Part shown: piece after piece, positions 42,576 to 50,843 of the stretch
How positions within the stretch are numbered: the first letter of the stretch is position 1
How the letters are laid out: each line of letters begins with the position of its first letter
Source: an uncultured Prevotella sp.
Lineage (GTDB): Bacteria > Bacteroidota > Bacteroidia > Bacteroidales > Bacteroidaceae
DNA: 64,000 nt
Reading direction: 5' to 3'
Assembly (NCBI GenBank): GCA_947170725.1
Contig: CAMVUM010000005.1
Location: 1 to 64,000 of the forward strand
Made by a program: the position numbers and the translations under genes
The notes under the pieces: model-generated
Told to the model about the DNA's origin: nothing
The model's database searches: none
Seen by the model: the letters and a program-made list of their open reading frames with translations, nothing else

Positions 42576-44168
42576 TTATTTCAGCGTTACTTTCTCTGTT
42601 TTTCCGTTGGTGTACTTAACGACATAGACACTGCCCTTGAGCGGAGTTTCCACCATCTGTCCGTTCATGTTGTAGACAGCCTTGATTTCAGCTTTGCCTC
42701 CGGCGTTCACTGAAGCGTTGTTGATACCGGAGAGATTGGAGTTGCGAGTCTTGACTACATAGGTGTTGCTGTTCTTCAGATCTTCCGACAGAACTGTGAT
42801 TGTCACGTCGCTTCCGCCGCCTGTCAGGTCAACGTCAGCGGTCTCAATCAGCACGCGTGCACCCTTGCCGTCGGTCTTGACCACGATGTCGTCAGCGCTG
42901 ACGCTGGCATTCTCTCCGTTCAGGAACACCTCGTAGGTGTTGTCTTCTGCCGTACCGAAGCCTTCGATATCGGTTCCCTTGACACTGACGGCCGTAGCAG
43001 AGCAATTATAGATCATCTCCATATCGTCAACATAGAGTTCATCTTCGCCGGAAGCCTGGGCAGCTCCGGCATTGGTGGAGAATGTCACGAGAATAGTCTT
43101 GGCCTCCTTGTCCGTATAGGAAGCATAGTCAAATGGAATAGTCAGCTTCTGCCATACGCCTTCGTTGCTCTCAATCGTGGCGTTGGCGGCACGGCCTACG
43201 AGAATGTCGGTATAGTCCTTGTCGACAGGCTCCTGATAGTAGCTGCCGTCCGTGATGGCTGCCGTCACCGTGGCATAGGGATATTCTGCTGACGGTGTGC
43301 CCTGAGTGAACTTCACCCAAACGCGGAGTGAGTCAGGACGACCGTTGAACATGGTGTAGAACGGATCGCCTTTGGCGTCAACATCCGTGCCAGTGATGTC
43401 AACGAAAGCGTTGTTGGCCGGATCTGCAGGTGACATAGCACCGGCGTTAAGACGTCCGTTGGTCAATGTTCCGTTGGCAACAATAGATCCTAACACCAGA
43501 CCGGACTTTATAAGCACACTTTTTGTGCCGCTTGTTCCCGGACGTGTCTCGGTGCTGATGAACGTGTGGGGCACGCCCTGAACGAATGCCGTGAAGTCAC
43601 CCGTACAGCTCATGAACGAATGCCAGTTGTCGGGTTCATCGCTTGTCACGGCCGTGCCGGAGAATAGATCCGGAGCCGTTACCGAATGGAAATACTCAAA
43701 GCCTGAGTTAGCCATCTGATATACATCGCCGAAAGTAACCTCAATGTTCATTCCCATGAAGCCGATGGTTATCAGGGCGTAGAGATGGTTGTCACGCATA
43801 TCGGCATTGATGTTCACAGGCACAGGACCAAGTTCCGGACCCGCCCAATAGGGGATTTCGGCCATGTCACCAGGAGCTATGAGAATATTCTGAGATGTGG
43901 TCAGTATGGTCGATGCGCCGCTCTGCGTTCCCTTGACGTTGGCCACGTTAATAGTTCCTACAGGCATGGGCTCACCGAATAATGTCAGGATAAGGTTCTT
44001 CAGCTGAAGGTTGTAGGTTCCGTCATCCTGTGCATCCACAGTAATGGTATTATCCGAGGGGGCGGTTGACACGCCGTCAATAGTCACTACCAACTTGTTT
44101 GTGTAGTCTGTTGCCATAGCTGCCATGGTTCCGGCAAATATAGCGATAAGCGTAAAAAGTTTCCTCAT
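42576..44168 (-). CDS. Exported calycin-like plus PCMD domain protein with a type IX secretion-like tail
   Basis: Secreted protein of 530 residues. It has a signal peptide (MRKLFTLIAIFAGTMAAMA), a calycin-like domain (about 20-140, YTNKLVVTIDGVST..YNLQLKNLIL), a putative carbohydrate-metabolism (PCMD-type) domain (about 150-395, ending DELYVDDMEMIYN), and a C-terminal region with a type A T9SS-like tail (AVYNMNGQMVETPLKGSVYVV). Probably exported to the cell surface; a role in glycan binding is inferred from family only. Third gene of a minus-strand operon with a barrel protein and a PCMD lipoprotein. Confidence 0.83.
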   Translation of the reverse strand: MRKLFTLIAIFAGTMAAMATDYTNKLVVTIDGVSTAPSDNTITVDAQDDGTYNLQLKNLILTLFGEPMPVGTINVANVKGTQSGASTILTTSQNILIAPGDMAEIPYWAGPELGPVPVNINADMRDNHLYALITIGFMGMNIEVTFGDVYQMANSGFEYFHSVTAPDLFSGTAVTSDEPDNWHSFMSCTGDFTAFVQGVPHTFISTETRPGTSGTKSVLIKSGLVLGSIVANGTLTNGRLNAGAMSPADPANNAFVDITGTDVDAKGDPFYTMFNGRPDSLRVWVKFTQGTPSAEYPYATVTAAITDGSYYQEPVDKDYTDILVGRAANATIESNEGVWQKLTIPFDYASYTDKEAKTILVTFSTNAGAAQASGEDELYVDDMEMIYNCSATAVSVKGTDIEGFGTAEDNTYEVFLNGENASVSADDIVVKTDGKGARVLIETADVDLTGGGSDVTITVLSEDLKNSNTYVVKTRNSNLSGINNASVNAGGKAEIKAVYNMNGQMVETPLKGSVYVVKYTNGKTEKVTLK

Positions 44169-44269
44169 AAATGTTTTTTCTTTTAATAAATGATTTTTTT
44201 ATCTTGCAAATTTGTTTTGTTATATCCCCGACATATCGTCGGCACATAGAAGCAGGCGCACCACATCTG

Positions 44270-45028
44270 TTATTTCAGCTTGTATGTCAGTCCGAGCGTA
44301 CCATAGATAGGGTAGAGGGTCTGCTCGATTGTCTTGAAGCTGCTCTTGTGGATGCCTGTAAGCCCCCAGGTTATGTCGGCGTAAACACCCCAACGGCGGC
44401 TAAAATACCAGTCTGCACCAAAGTCGATGCCCAACTGCCAGCGGCGCATGTTGTCAGAGAAGTCAAACGTTCCGCGCTCGTTGTCCTCGTGCCCGAACTC
44501 TATCTTCGGTCCGGTAGGCGTGTTGTGGCGCAGATAGCCGTCGTAGACGCTGCCCTCGAACTTGCGTGTCATAACGTATGAGAGATAGGGGCCGAGCTTC
44601 AGCGTCACGCCGCTGCCCAAGCGGCATGTCGCCATAACGGGAACGGTGATGAGCCATTCCTCCACTTTTGCGACGTTGTGGCCGGTGAAGAAGCCCTCCA
44701 TGAAGTCGCCGCCCTGTTCTATGGTTATATGATAGTTCTTCACGCTGGCGTCCGTCTCCATACCCTTGTTCTCCAGATGAATTCCGCTCATGATTCCCCA
44801 GCGTCCGCGAAGGTCCTTCTGAACGTCGAAACAGAAAGAGACGTTGGGTTGAAACTTATATTCGTTAAGCTTGCGTATCGTGGCGGGCATGCCCACGGGG
44901 GCCGTTCCGCCGATGTTATAGCCGAGCCGGACGTTATAGTTTAAATCGTCCGGGAGTTCCAGCGCCGAGGCTGTCGTAAAAGTTGCGGTGAGCGCCATCG
45001 CGGCGAGAAGTCTGCTTATCTTGTTCAT
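44270..45028 (-). CDS. Outer-membrane beta-barrel (porin-family-like) protein
   Basis: Barrel protein with signal peptide starting at the Met encoded at 45028 (MNKISRLLAAMALTATFTTASA); the track start 45049 overlaps the upstream gene. Alternating hydrophobic strands (YNVRLGYNIGGTAP, WGIMSGIHLENKG, VTLKLGPYLSYVM, LYPIYGTLGLTYKLK) and a final Lys after a beta-strand fit an eight-strand barrel (PorT-like family outline). Function unknown. Eight bases from the PCMD lipoprotein gene upstream and 101 from the calycin-like gene downstream. Confidence 0.85.
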   Translation of the reverse strand: MNKISRLLAAMALTATFTTASALELPDDLNYNVRLGYNIGGTAPVGMPATIRKLNEYKFQPNVSFCFDVQKDLRGRWGIMSGIHLENKGMETDASVKNYHITIEQGGDFMEGFFTGHNVAKVEEWLITVPVMATCRLGSGVTLKLGPYLSYVMTRKFEGSVYDGYLRHNTPTGPKIEFGHEDNERGTFDFSDNMRRWQLGIDFGADWYFSRRWGVYADITWGLTGIHKSSFKTIEQTLYPIYGTLGLTYKLK

Positions 45029-45036
45029 TGTCATTC

Positions 45037-46182
45037 TCATTCTATACATACTATACTAACTTTGTCTATGCAGAGTGTGCTTCCCACGGCTCCTTGGAAT
45101 ATGTCTCCGTTGTGACTCGACGAGAAGACCACGGTGATGTTATAGCCGAAGTTCTCCATCAGCGTCTTGTCCATTTCCTTGCGATAGACGAAATTGACCT
45201 CAAACGGTGTCCAATCATCGGTATACTTGATGTCCTTCATGCGTGCCACGGCCACGATGTTGGGGTTGGTCATGACGTCGTCACCGTGGAGCACAACGGG
45301 ATTGCCTGCAGCGTCATGGTTCATATAGAGCACCGAGTAGATGGCAGCGCTGTCGCGTACGCCCTCCATGGGTTTGTTCTCATTGTTGGTGACCACATCT
45401 CCGGGGCGGTACTTATAGTATCCCATGAATGTCCGCGGTTCCTTGTTGAACCTCACTCCAAACTCCGTTGCCTTGAGTGTCTGGGTGATGGCATATTCGT
45501 CGACGAAACGTCCGAGATATAGATTTCCGGCGGCAATGGGCATCTTTCGGCCTCCCAACATTCCGAATACTCCTGTGCTGCGCGTCACGAGCATGACGCC
45601 TTTACCGTCATATCCGTCTTCCATCGGAATGGTAGGATAGTCGTATGGCCCGGCCGTCATTGACTTTGCCTTGAAATATCCCGGATTACCCGTCGCCCAA
45701 AGGTCGCTGATGACAGTTCCGTCATTGTCTATTTCGTTCCAGACAAAATATTTCCTGTCTTCTCCCGCCTGCTGATAGTTCTCGAAGTCATATTTCAGCA
45801 TGACCTTCGGCGGTGCGAACATGACGCGGTATGTCCTCGTCCATGAACCGTCTTCCGATGTGACGGTGTATGTCACGGACTGTTCGTTGCTGAAATCGTG
45901 CACGGAGCCGTTCTCAGGCGTTATCTTTGCTCCCGGTGTGAGCCGGAACCGTGGTGCCATGGCCGTCACATCGGCGTCAGGTTTCTTCGTAAATACGATT
46001 GTATTTTCGGCCGACATGACGTCAATCAGCGTGTCTGTGCTGTTGAAAAAGACATTTTCGGGCTTGTCAACATGAACCCAGGCCGCTTCAATGTCACACT
46101 CGGCGTTGAGCGGTTCTTCCTTGAAACATGAAGAAAGGGAGAAGAAGGCTATGCTGAAAAGCAAAAATCTTGATAGTCTCAT
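45037..46182 (-). CDS. PCMD-domain lipoprotein
   Basis: Predicted surface or periplasmic lipoprotein of 381 residues: lipobox LSSC in MRLSRFLLFSIAFFSLSSC, an N-terminal Ig-like beta region (about 25-125, ending SWTRTYRVMF), then a PCMD-type jelly-roll domain (about 130-381; KYDFENY..KYFVWNEIDNDG.. and the final CIDKVSIV). The fold is thought to bind carbohydrate, but this is inferred. First gene of the three-gene operon with the barrel and calycin-like proteins. Confidence 0.85.
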   Translation of the reverse strand: MRLSRFLLFSIAFFSLSSCFKEEPLNAECDIEAAWVHVDKPENVFFNSTDTLIDVMSAENTIVFTKKPDADVTAMAPRFRLTPGAKITPENGSVHDFSNEQSVTYTVTSEDGSWTRTYRVMFAPPKVMLKYDFENYQQAGEDRKYFVWNEIDNDGTVISDLWATGNPGYFKAKSMTAGPYDYPTIPMEDGYDGKGVMLVTRSTGVFGMLGGRKMPIAAGNLYLGRFVDEYAITQTLKATEFGVRFNKEPRTFMGYYKYRPGDVVTNNENKPMEGVRDSAAIYSVLYMNHDAAGNPVVLHGDDVMTNPNIVAVARMKDIKYTDDWTPFEVNFVYRKEMDKTLMENFGYNITVVFSSSHNGDIFQGAVGSTLCIDKVSIVCIE

Positions 46183-46942
46183 TACCTTGATATAATTACA
46201 TTACAAATATGTATAACGACTGCGAAATTACCAAAAACCTACGAAACACACTCAGTTTCCTCATCTGAACGTCGTCTTTTTGTGTTAGTTTAACATATTG
46301 GAATCAGAAGTAAAAGGGAGCCGCAACTATCTGCATGAGCTTGGAAAACCTTGTTCCGGAATATACTGAGACCCTTTGGAATACAATAGATTCCACACGT
46401 CAGGACCGTAGCTGTTACATACCGTAATTCCATCAATATATAAGGATGAAGCGCCACATTGTTTGTCTCCTTTTTTCTGCTTTAAGCCTTACTAAAAGTG
46501 ACAGAAAAGTATTAAAAACAAACTGGAACGGAAAAACCGGAAACACCATTTTTGTAAATAATAAAAAACTCCGCAGCATGACTCTGCCACCACGTTTCCG
46601 TCACTATATGTCTTCCTACGGGCAGACAGAGGAGTGTTGTCCGGATATGAAAAAACGCATCGTTCATATCAAACGTCAACCATTTTGCACTGTTTTCACA
46701 TTTTTTCGATTGCAATATGCCGGCTGTTTCAATAAAAATATGTAATTTTGCTAACTATTTGAGCTTTTCCTATACTTCAACAGCTGCCGACACACCAAAT
46801 ACAGCGGCTACCGCATAAACATTATCAGGAAACCGGAAAGAAACCACAGCCATTGGCGGACATCCTCCGGAGACTCACGGAGAAAAATTAGAAAAATAAA
46901 AAACAATATAATCATAATAAAAGCAAAATTAACAAGAAAGAA
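46183..46942. other. 760-base intergenic region between the PCMD operon and the AsnC-type regulator
   Basis: AT-rich. A near-consensus -7 box for the PCMD operon (CATATTTG, minus strand) lies about 46204-46211. A 99-codon ORF (46446-46745, MKRHIVCLLFSALSL..) has no recognisable product. TAATTTTG at 46743-46750 is a possible promoter for the regulator with a long leader. No RNA gene or repeat recognised. Confidence 0.55.
46743..46750 (+). promoter_or_regulatory. Possible -7 promoter element for the AsnC-type regulator
   Basis: TAATTTTG, but 192 bases before the ATG, implying a long leader. Confidence 0.3.
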
Positions 46943-47413
46943 ATGGCAACGGATAAGATAGACAATCTGGACAAGAAAATTCTGAGTATCCTGTCACAGA
47001 ACGCACGCATCCCGTTCAAGGATGTTGCGGCAGAGTGCAAAGTGTCACGCGCAGCCATACACCAGCGTGTGCAACACCTCATTGACGGAAATGTCATAAT
47101 GGGAAGCGGCTTCGACGTAAACCCCAAAAGCCTCGGCTACACCACATGCACCTACGTGGGCATCACGCTCGAACGCGGAAGCATGTATAAAGAGGTGGTT
47201 GAACGGCTCACACACATTCCCGAAATCGTTGAATGCCACTTCACCACCGGTCCCTACACCATGCTGGTCAAGCTATTCGCACGCGACAACGAACAGCTGA
47301 TGCAGCTGCTCAACGGACAGTTGCAGGACATTCCGGGCGTTGTCGCGACAGAAACACTCATATCACTGGAACAGAGCATCAAACGCGAAATAGCCGTCAA
47401 GATTGACGAGTGA
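46943..47413 (+). CDS. Lrp/AsnC family transcriptional regulator
   Basis: A 156-residue regulator: an N-terminal winged HTH (about residues 8-55, LDKKILSILSQNARIPFKDVAAECKVSRAAIHQRVQHL) and a C-terminal RAM/AsnC ligand-binding domain (about 65-150, YTTCTYVGITLERGSMYKEVVERL, FTTGPYTMLVKLFARDNEQL). Controls amino-acid or related metabolism in response to an amino acid; the targets are unknown, but the neighbouring peptidase fusion is a candidate. Length typical. Confidence 0.95.
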   Translation: MATDKIDNLDKKILSILSQNARIPFKDVAAECKVSRAAIHQRVQHLIDGNVIMGSGFDVNPKSLGYTTCTYVGITLERGSMYKEVVERLTHIPEIVECHFTTGPYTMLVKLFARDNEQLMQLLNGQLQDIPGVVATETLISLEQSIKREIAVKIDE

Positions 47414-47483
47414 CACCGGGACGGAACTACAAAAACGGCCGGCGGCCTTCATATATTAACGGCAGCCCAAACCATACATCATC

Positions 47484-49442
47484 ATGAATCGTTTTAACTG
47501 GCAGTCGCGGCTGGACAACATCTACGCGACATTTCCGGAAGCAAAACGGAAACCCGTCATCGGCATCACCGCAAACTATGGCGAGGCGACAAGCCGTATA
47601 GCCGAAGGCTACTATAAGTCTGTGGTGGCGGCCGGCGGCGTGCCCGTCATCATCCCTCCGGTGGCCGACAAGGATGTCATCATCAATACACTCGACCACA
47701 TCGACGGCCTGCTGCTCAGCGGCGGAGCCGACTACAACCCGCTCTACTGCGGCGAAGAACCGTCACCGCGCCTCGGAGGAATATGCAGCGAACGCGACCT
47801 TCCGGAACTGCTCATAACGCGACTGGCCTACAATCGCCAGATTCCCATGCTCGGCATCTGTCGTGGAATCCAGACGTTGGCAATGGCACTGGACGGGAAG
47901 GTGGCTCAGGATATAACGTCACAGCCAGAAGAGCCTCAAAAGCCCTACCCCGGCTCTCCACAAAAGGGAGGATGCCTACGAGATGAAGGGACCAACTCAC
48001 GAGATGAGAAAAAATGGTTTCCCTTCAGAAAAGACAGACAAGACTTGAAAAGCAGAAACAGTTCCACACTTCACCCCGTAGGCACCCTATTCCCATGGGA
48101 GGGCCGGGCAGGGGCTTTTGAAGCTCTCAAACACTCCCAGTCCGCCGACCGCAGCGAACCCACCCACACCATCATCATCGACCGCGACAGCACGCTATAT
48201 ACATTATATAATAGTGAGCGTATCGCCGTAAATTCCTTCCATCATCAGGCCGTGAGCGACCCGGGGCAGCGTTTCCGCGTCACGGCGGTGGCCCCCGACG
48301 GCGTCATCGAGGCCATGGAGAGCAGCGAATATAAGTCCATCATGGGCGTACAGTGGCATCCCGAATGTCTCGGCGACGACGGACAGCCGCTCTTCCGGTG
48401 GCTCGTCAGACAGGCGGCTGCCTTCCGCGAAGCCTGCGACGTTCACGAACGCGTGCTCACGCTCGACACTCACTGCGACACGCCGATGTTCTTTCCGAAA
48501 GGAGTCTGCTTCGACCACCGCGACCCGCAACTGCTCGTTGACCTCCACAAGATGACCGAAGGACGTCAGGACGCTACAATCATGGTGGCCTATCTGCCAC
48601 AGCCCAAAATCGGCGAGACATTCTCCTCGAAAGTGGCGTTCGATGTCAACGGGCCGACAGAATACGCCGACCTCATATTCAACAAGATTGAAGACATTGT
48701 CCGCAAGAACAAAGACCATCTCAGCATAGCCCGCACACCGGCCGACCTCTATGAGGACAAACGGCGCGGACGCCGCTCCATCATGCTCGGAATCGAGAAC
48801 GCACTGGCTCTCGGCGGCTCGCCGGCCACAGTGAAACACTTCGCACAACGCGGCGTGGTCTATATAACACTGTGTCACAACGGCGACAACGACATCTGCG
48901 ACAGCGCCCGCGGCTGCACCACCCACAACGGAGTGAGCCGTCTCGGCGAGCAAGTCATACGCGAGATGAACCGTCATGGCGTCATGGTCGACCTCAGCCA
49001 CGCCTCGGAAAAGAGTTTCTACGACGCCATCGCCATCAGCAGCACGCCGATTGTGTGCAGCCATAGCAGTGCACGCGCCTTGTGCGACCATCCCCGCAAT
49101 CTCACCGACGACCAGATGCGCGCGCTCGCCAAGAGCGGCGGCGTGGCCCAGACTACGCTCTATCACGGTTTCCTGCGCACCGCCGGAGAGGCCGACGTGA
49201 CAGACGTCATCGCCCATCTGGAACACGCCATCGCCGTGATGGGCATCGACCACGTGGGCATAGGCACCGACTTTGACGGCGACGGAGGCGTCCGCGGACT
49301 GGCCGACTCATCGGAAATAATCAATTTCACGCGCCGCCTGCTGGCCCGCCGATACAGTGAACGCGACATCCGAAAGATATGGGGAGGCAATTTCCTGCGC
49401 GTCATGACCCTCGTCCAGCATTCCCGCGAAAGCGGAAAATGA
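47484..49442 (+). CDS. Fusion of class I glutamine amidotransferase-like (peptidase C26) and membrane dipeptidase (peptidase M19)
   Basis: Two enzymes in one 652-residue chain without a signal peptide. Residues about 15-310 are a PuuD-like gamma-glutamyl hydrolase: MLGICRGIQTLAMAL with the nucleophile Cys and GVQWHPE with His/Glu. Residues about 320-650 are an M19 dipeptidase: LDTHCDTPMFF metal motif, LGIENALALGG, MVDLSHASEKS, VCSHSSARALCDHPRN and GIGTDFDGDGG. Together they could clip gamma-glutamyl compounds and then dipeptides. Residues about 150-215 are an insertion encoded by an in-frame 198-bp palindromic element that breaks the normal C26 alignment just before KHSQSADRSEPTHT. Both active sites appear intact. 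Confidence 0.9.
   Translation: MNRFNWQSRLDNIYATFPEAKRKPVIGITANYGEATSRIAEGYYKSVVAAGGVPVIIPPVADKDVIINTLDHIDGLLLSGGADYNPLYCGEEPSPRLGGICSERDLPELLITRLAYNRQIPMLGICRGIQTLAMALDGKVAQDITSQPEEPQKPYPGSPQKGGCLRDEGTNSRDEKKWFPFRKDRQDLKSRNSSTLHPVGTLFPWEGRAGAFEALKHSQSADRSEPTHTIIIDRDSTLYTLYNSERIAVNSFHHQAVSDPGQRFRVTAVAPDGVIEAMESSEYKSIMGVQWHPECLGDDGQPLFRWLVRQAAAFREACDVHERVLTLDTHCDTPMFFPKGVCFDHRDPQLLVDLHKMTEGRQDATIMVAYLPQPKIGETFSSKVAFDVNGPTEYADLIFNKIEDIVRKNKDHLSIARTPADLYEDKRRGRRSIMLGIENALALGGSPATVKHFAQRGVVYITLCHNGDNDICDSARGCTTHNGVSRLGEQVIREMNRHGVMVDLSHASEKSFYDAIAISSTPIVCSHSSARALCDHPRNLTDDQMRALAKSGGVAQTTLYHGFLRTAGEADVTDVIAHLEHAIAVMGIDHVGIGTDFDGDGGVRGLADSSEIINFTRRLLARRYSERDIRKIWGGNFLRVMTLVQHSRESGK
47930..48127. repeat. 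198-bp palindromic element inserted in frame in the C26-M19 gene
   Basis: Terminal arms AGAGCCTCAAAAGCCC.. and ..GGGGCTTTTGAAGCTCT pair over about 30 bases; an inner pair TGCCTACG / CGTAGGCA lies within. The length is 66 codons with no stop, and it encodes a low-complexity Pro/Gly/Lys-rich insert. CCCGG/GGGAGG content links it to intergenic palindromes in the window. Confidence 0.75.
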
Positions 49443-49459
49443 CCGCAAACGGACCATTG

Positions 49460-49522
49460 AATGTAATCTGATACGTATATATAAGGAACATCATCGGAAA
49501 CATTTTAAATGTAATCTGATAC
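49460..49522 (+). repeat. Direct repeat AATGTAATCTGATAC upstream of the M28 gene
   Basis: Two exact 15-base copies (49460-49474 and 49508-49522), 48 bases apart, 35 bases before the start. Could be an operator or a small duplication. Confidence 0.6.
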
Positions 49523-49557
49523 AGATACATAAATTAATATAAAGCGAAGACAATCAA

Positions 49558-50655
49558 ATGAACAATATACTTTTGTTTTCAGAACACAGAGACACAGAGG
49601 CACGGAGGCCAAAATCCGCTTTGAGACGCCTCAAAGACATTTCTGGATCCATTCCTTCGGAAGGGCTGGGATGGTTGTTAGGGCTGGCTGTTATAATCCT
49701 CTTCTTTTGTGGTTGCGGAAATAAGAAAACCTCTTCCGCAGGCTCAGATAGCGTACAGCCCGTTGGCCCGTCGTTCTGCGCCGACAGCGCATACGCCTTC
49801 TGTGAGGCCCAATGTGCCTTTGGACCGCGCACGATGAACAGTGCGGCACACGACAGTTGCGGGCAGTGGATAGCCGGAAAGTTCCGCAGCTACGGTCTTG
49901 GAGTCATTGACCAGAACTTCACTGTCAAGGGATATGACGGCACGCCGCTGCGTTGCAGGAACATCATAGCAAGTTATAGGCCCGAGCAGACCACGCGCAT
50001 TCTCCTCTGCGCCCACTGGGACAGCCGTCCGTGGGCGGACAACGACCCCGATTCGGCCAACTGGCGCAAGCCCGTCATGGCCGCCAACGACGGGGCGAGC
50101 GGCGTAGCGGTGATGCTCGAACTGGCACGGCTGATAGCCGGCGGCGACTCACTCGCGCTGGGTGTCGACTTCGTCTGCTTTGACGCCGAGGACTGGGGAA
50201 CACCTCAGTGGGCCGACGCGACAGACGACGACGGCGACAGTTGGGCATTGGGAGCGCAGCACTGGGCGGCCAATCCCCACCGTCAGGGATACGAGGCGCG
50301 CTACGGAATACTGCTCGACATGGTCGGCGGCAGTGACGCACGCTTCCACAAGGAGCTTGTCTCAAAGCATTTCGCACCGGCAATTGTCGACAAGGTGTGG
50401 GCAGCGGCCTCCGCAATAGGCTACGGCAACATCTTCCCCGCAACTGACGGAGGCGGCGTCAACGACGACCATGTTCCCGTGAACCGCATTGCCGGCATCC
50501 CGACCATTGACATCATCCCATACTATCCCGACTGCGAGGCAAGCTCGTTCGGCCCGACGTGGCACACCCTCAGCGACAACATGGACCATATTGACCGCGG
50601 AACGCTCCAGGCTGTAGGCCAGACGGTGATACAGGTGCTGTTCAGCGAGAAGTGA
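49558..50655 (+). CDS. M28-family peptidase / glutaminyl-peptide cyclotransferase-like lipoprotein
   Basis: Zinc enzyme of the M28 fold, 365 residues, predicted lipoprotein. Metal and catalytic blocks: LCAHWDSRPWAD, ANDGASGVAVMLELAR, VCFDAEDWG, NRIAGIPTIDIIPYYP and FGPTWHTLSDN. The pattern is close to glutaminyl cyclases, which convert N-terminal Gln to pyroglutamate; in Bacteroidetes these act after signal removal. A hydrophobic segment with lipobox FCGC lies at about residues 37-55, preceded by some 35 residues (HRDTEARRPKSALRR, IPSEGLG) read from repeat-family DNA. No ATG lies nearer the hydrophobic segment, so the repeat-encoded N-terminus may be real, or a TTG further in is used. Confidence 0.88.
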   Translation: MNNILLFSEHRDTEARRPKSALRRLKDISGSIPSEGLGWLLGLAVIILFFCGCGNKKTSSAGSDSVQPVGPSFCADSAYAFCEAQCAFGPRTMNSAAHDSCGQWIAGKFRSYGLGVIDQNFTVKGYDGTPLRCRNIIASYRPEQTTRILLCAHWDSRPWADNDPDSANWRKPVMAANDGASGVAVMLELARLIAGGDSLALGVDFVCFDAEDWGTPQWADATDDDGDSWALGAQHWAANPHRQGYEARYGILLDMVGGSDARFHKELVSKHFAPAIVDKVWAAASAIGYGNIFPATDGGGVNDDHVPVNRIAGIPTIDIIPYYPDCEASSFGPTWHTLSDNMDHIDRGTLQAVGQTVIQVLFSEK

Positions 50656-50676
50656 AATCAAGTAATAGTTCAGAGT

Positions 50677-50701
50677 TATAACAGAAGAGGTATGATTGCC
50701 C
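50677..50701 (-). repeat. Dispersed repeat, inverted copy G
   Basis: AGTTCAGAGTTATAACAGAAGAGG then TATGATTGCC, just after the M28 stop. Confidence 0.6.
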
Positions 50702-50794
50702 TTTTATCCGGAGTAAAGGGAAACGCGTTATGAAGTATGATTACTCTCAAATTCAGAAGCAATAATAGACTGTCAACTTCCAAGCCCATTAAAT

Positions 50795-50825
50795 GTGAGC
50801 ATACATCTTCACTCATCACTCTAAA
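50795..50825 (+). repeat. Dispersed repeat, diverged copy H
   Basis: GTGAGCATACATCTTCACTC then ATCACTCTAAA, 19 bases before the argF' ATG. Confidence 0.6.
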
Positions 50826-50843
50826 TCCTAAACTAACAAAAAT

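Noticed and set aside
46446-46745. 99-residue plus-strand ORF with a signal-like start (MKRHIVCLLFSALSL)
   Set aside because: No family, no promoter close by, AT-rich with no sign of coding pattern after residue 20.
48204-49253. 349-residue minus-strand ORF
   Set aside because: Antisense to the M19 half of the fusion gene, whose metal motifs are intact.
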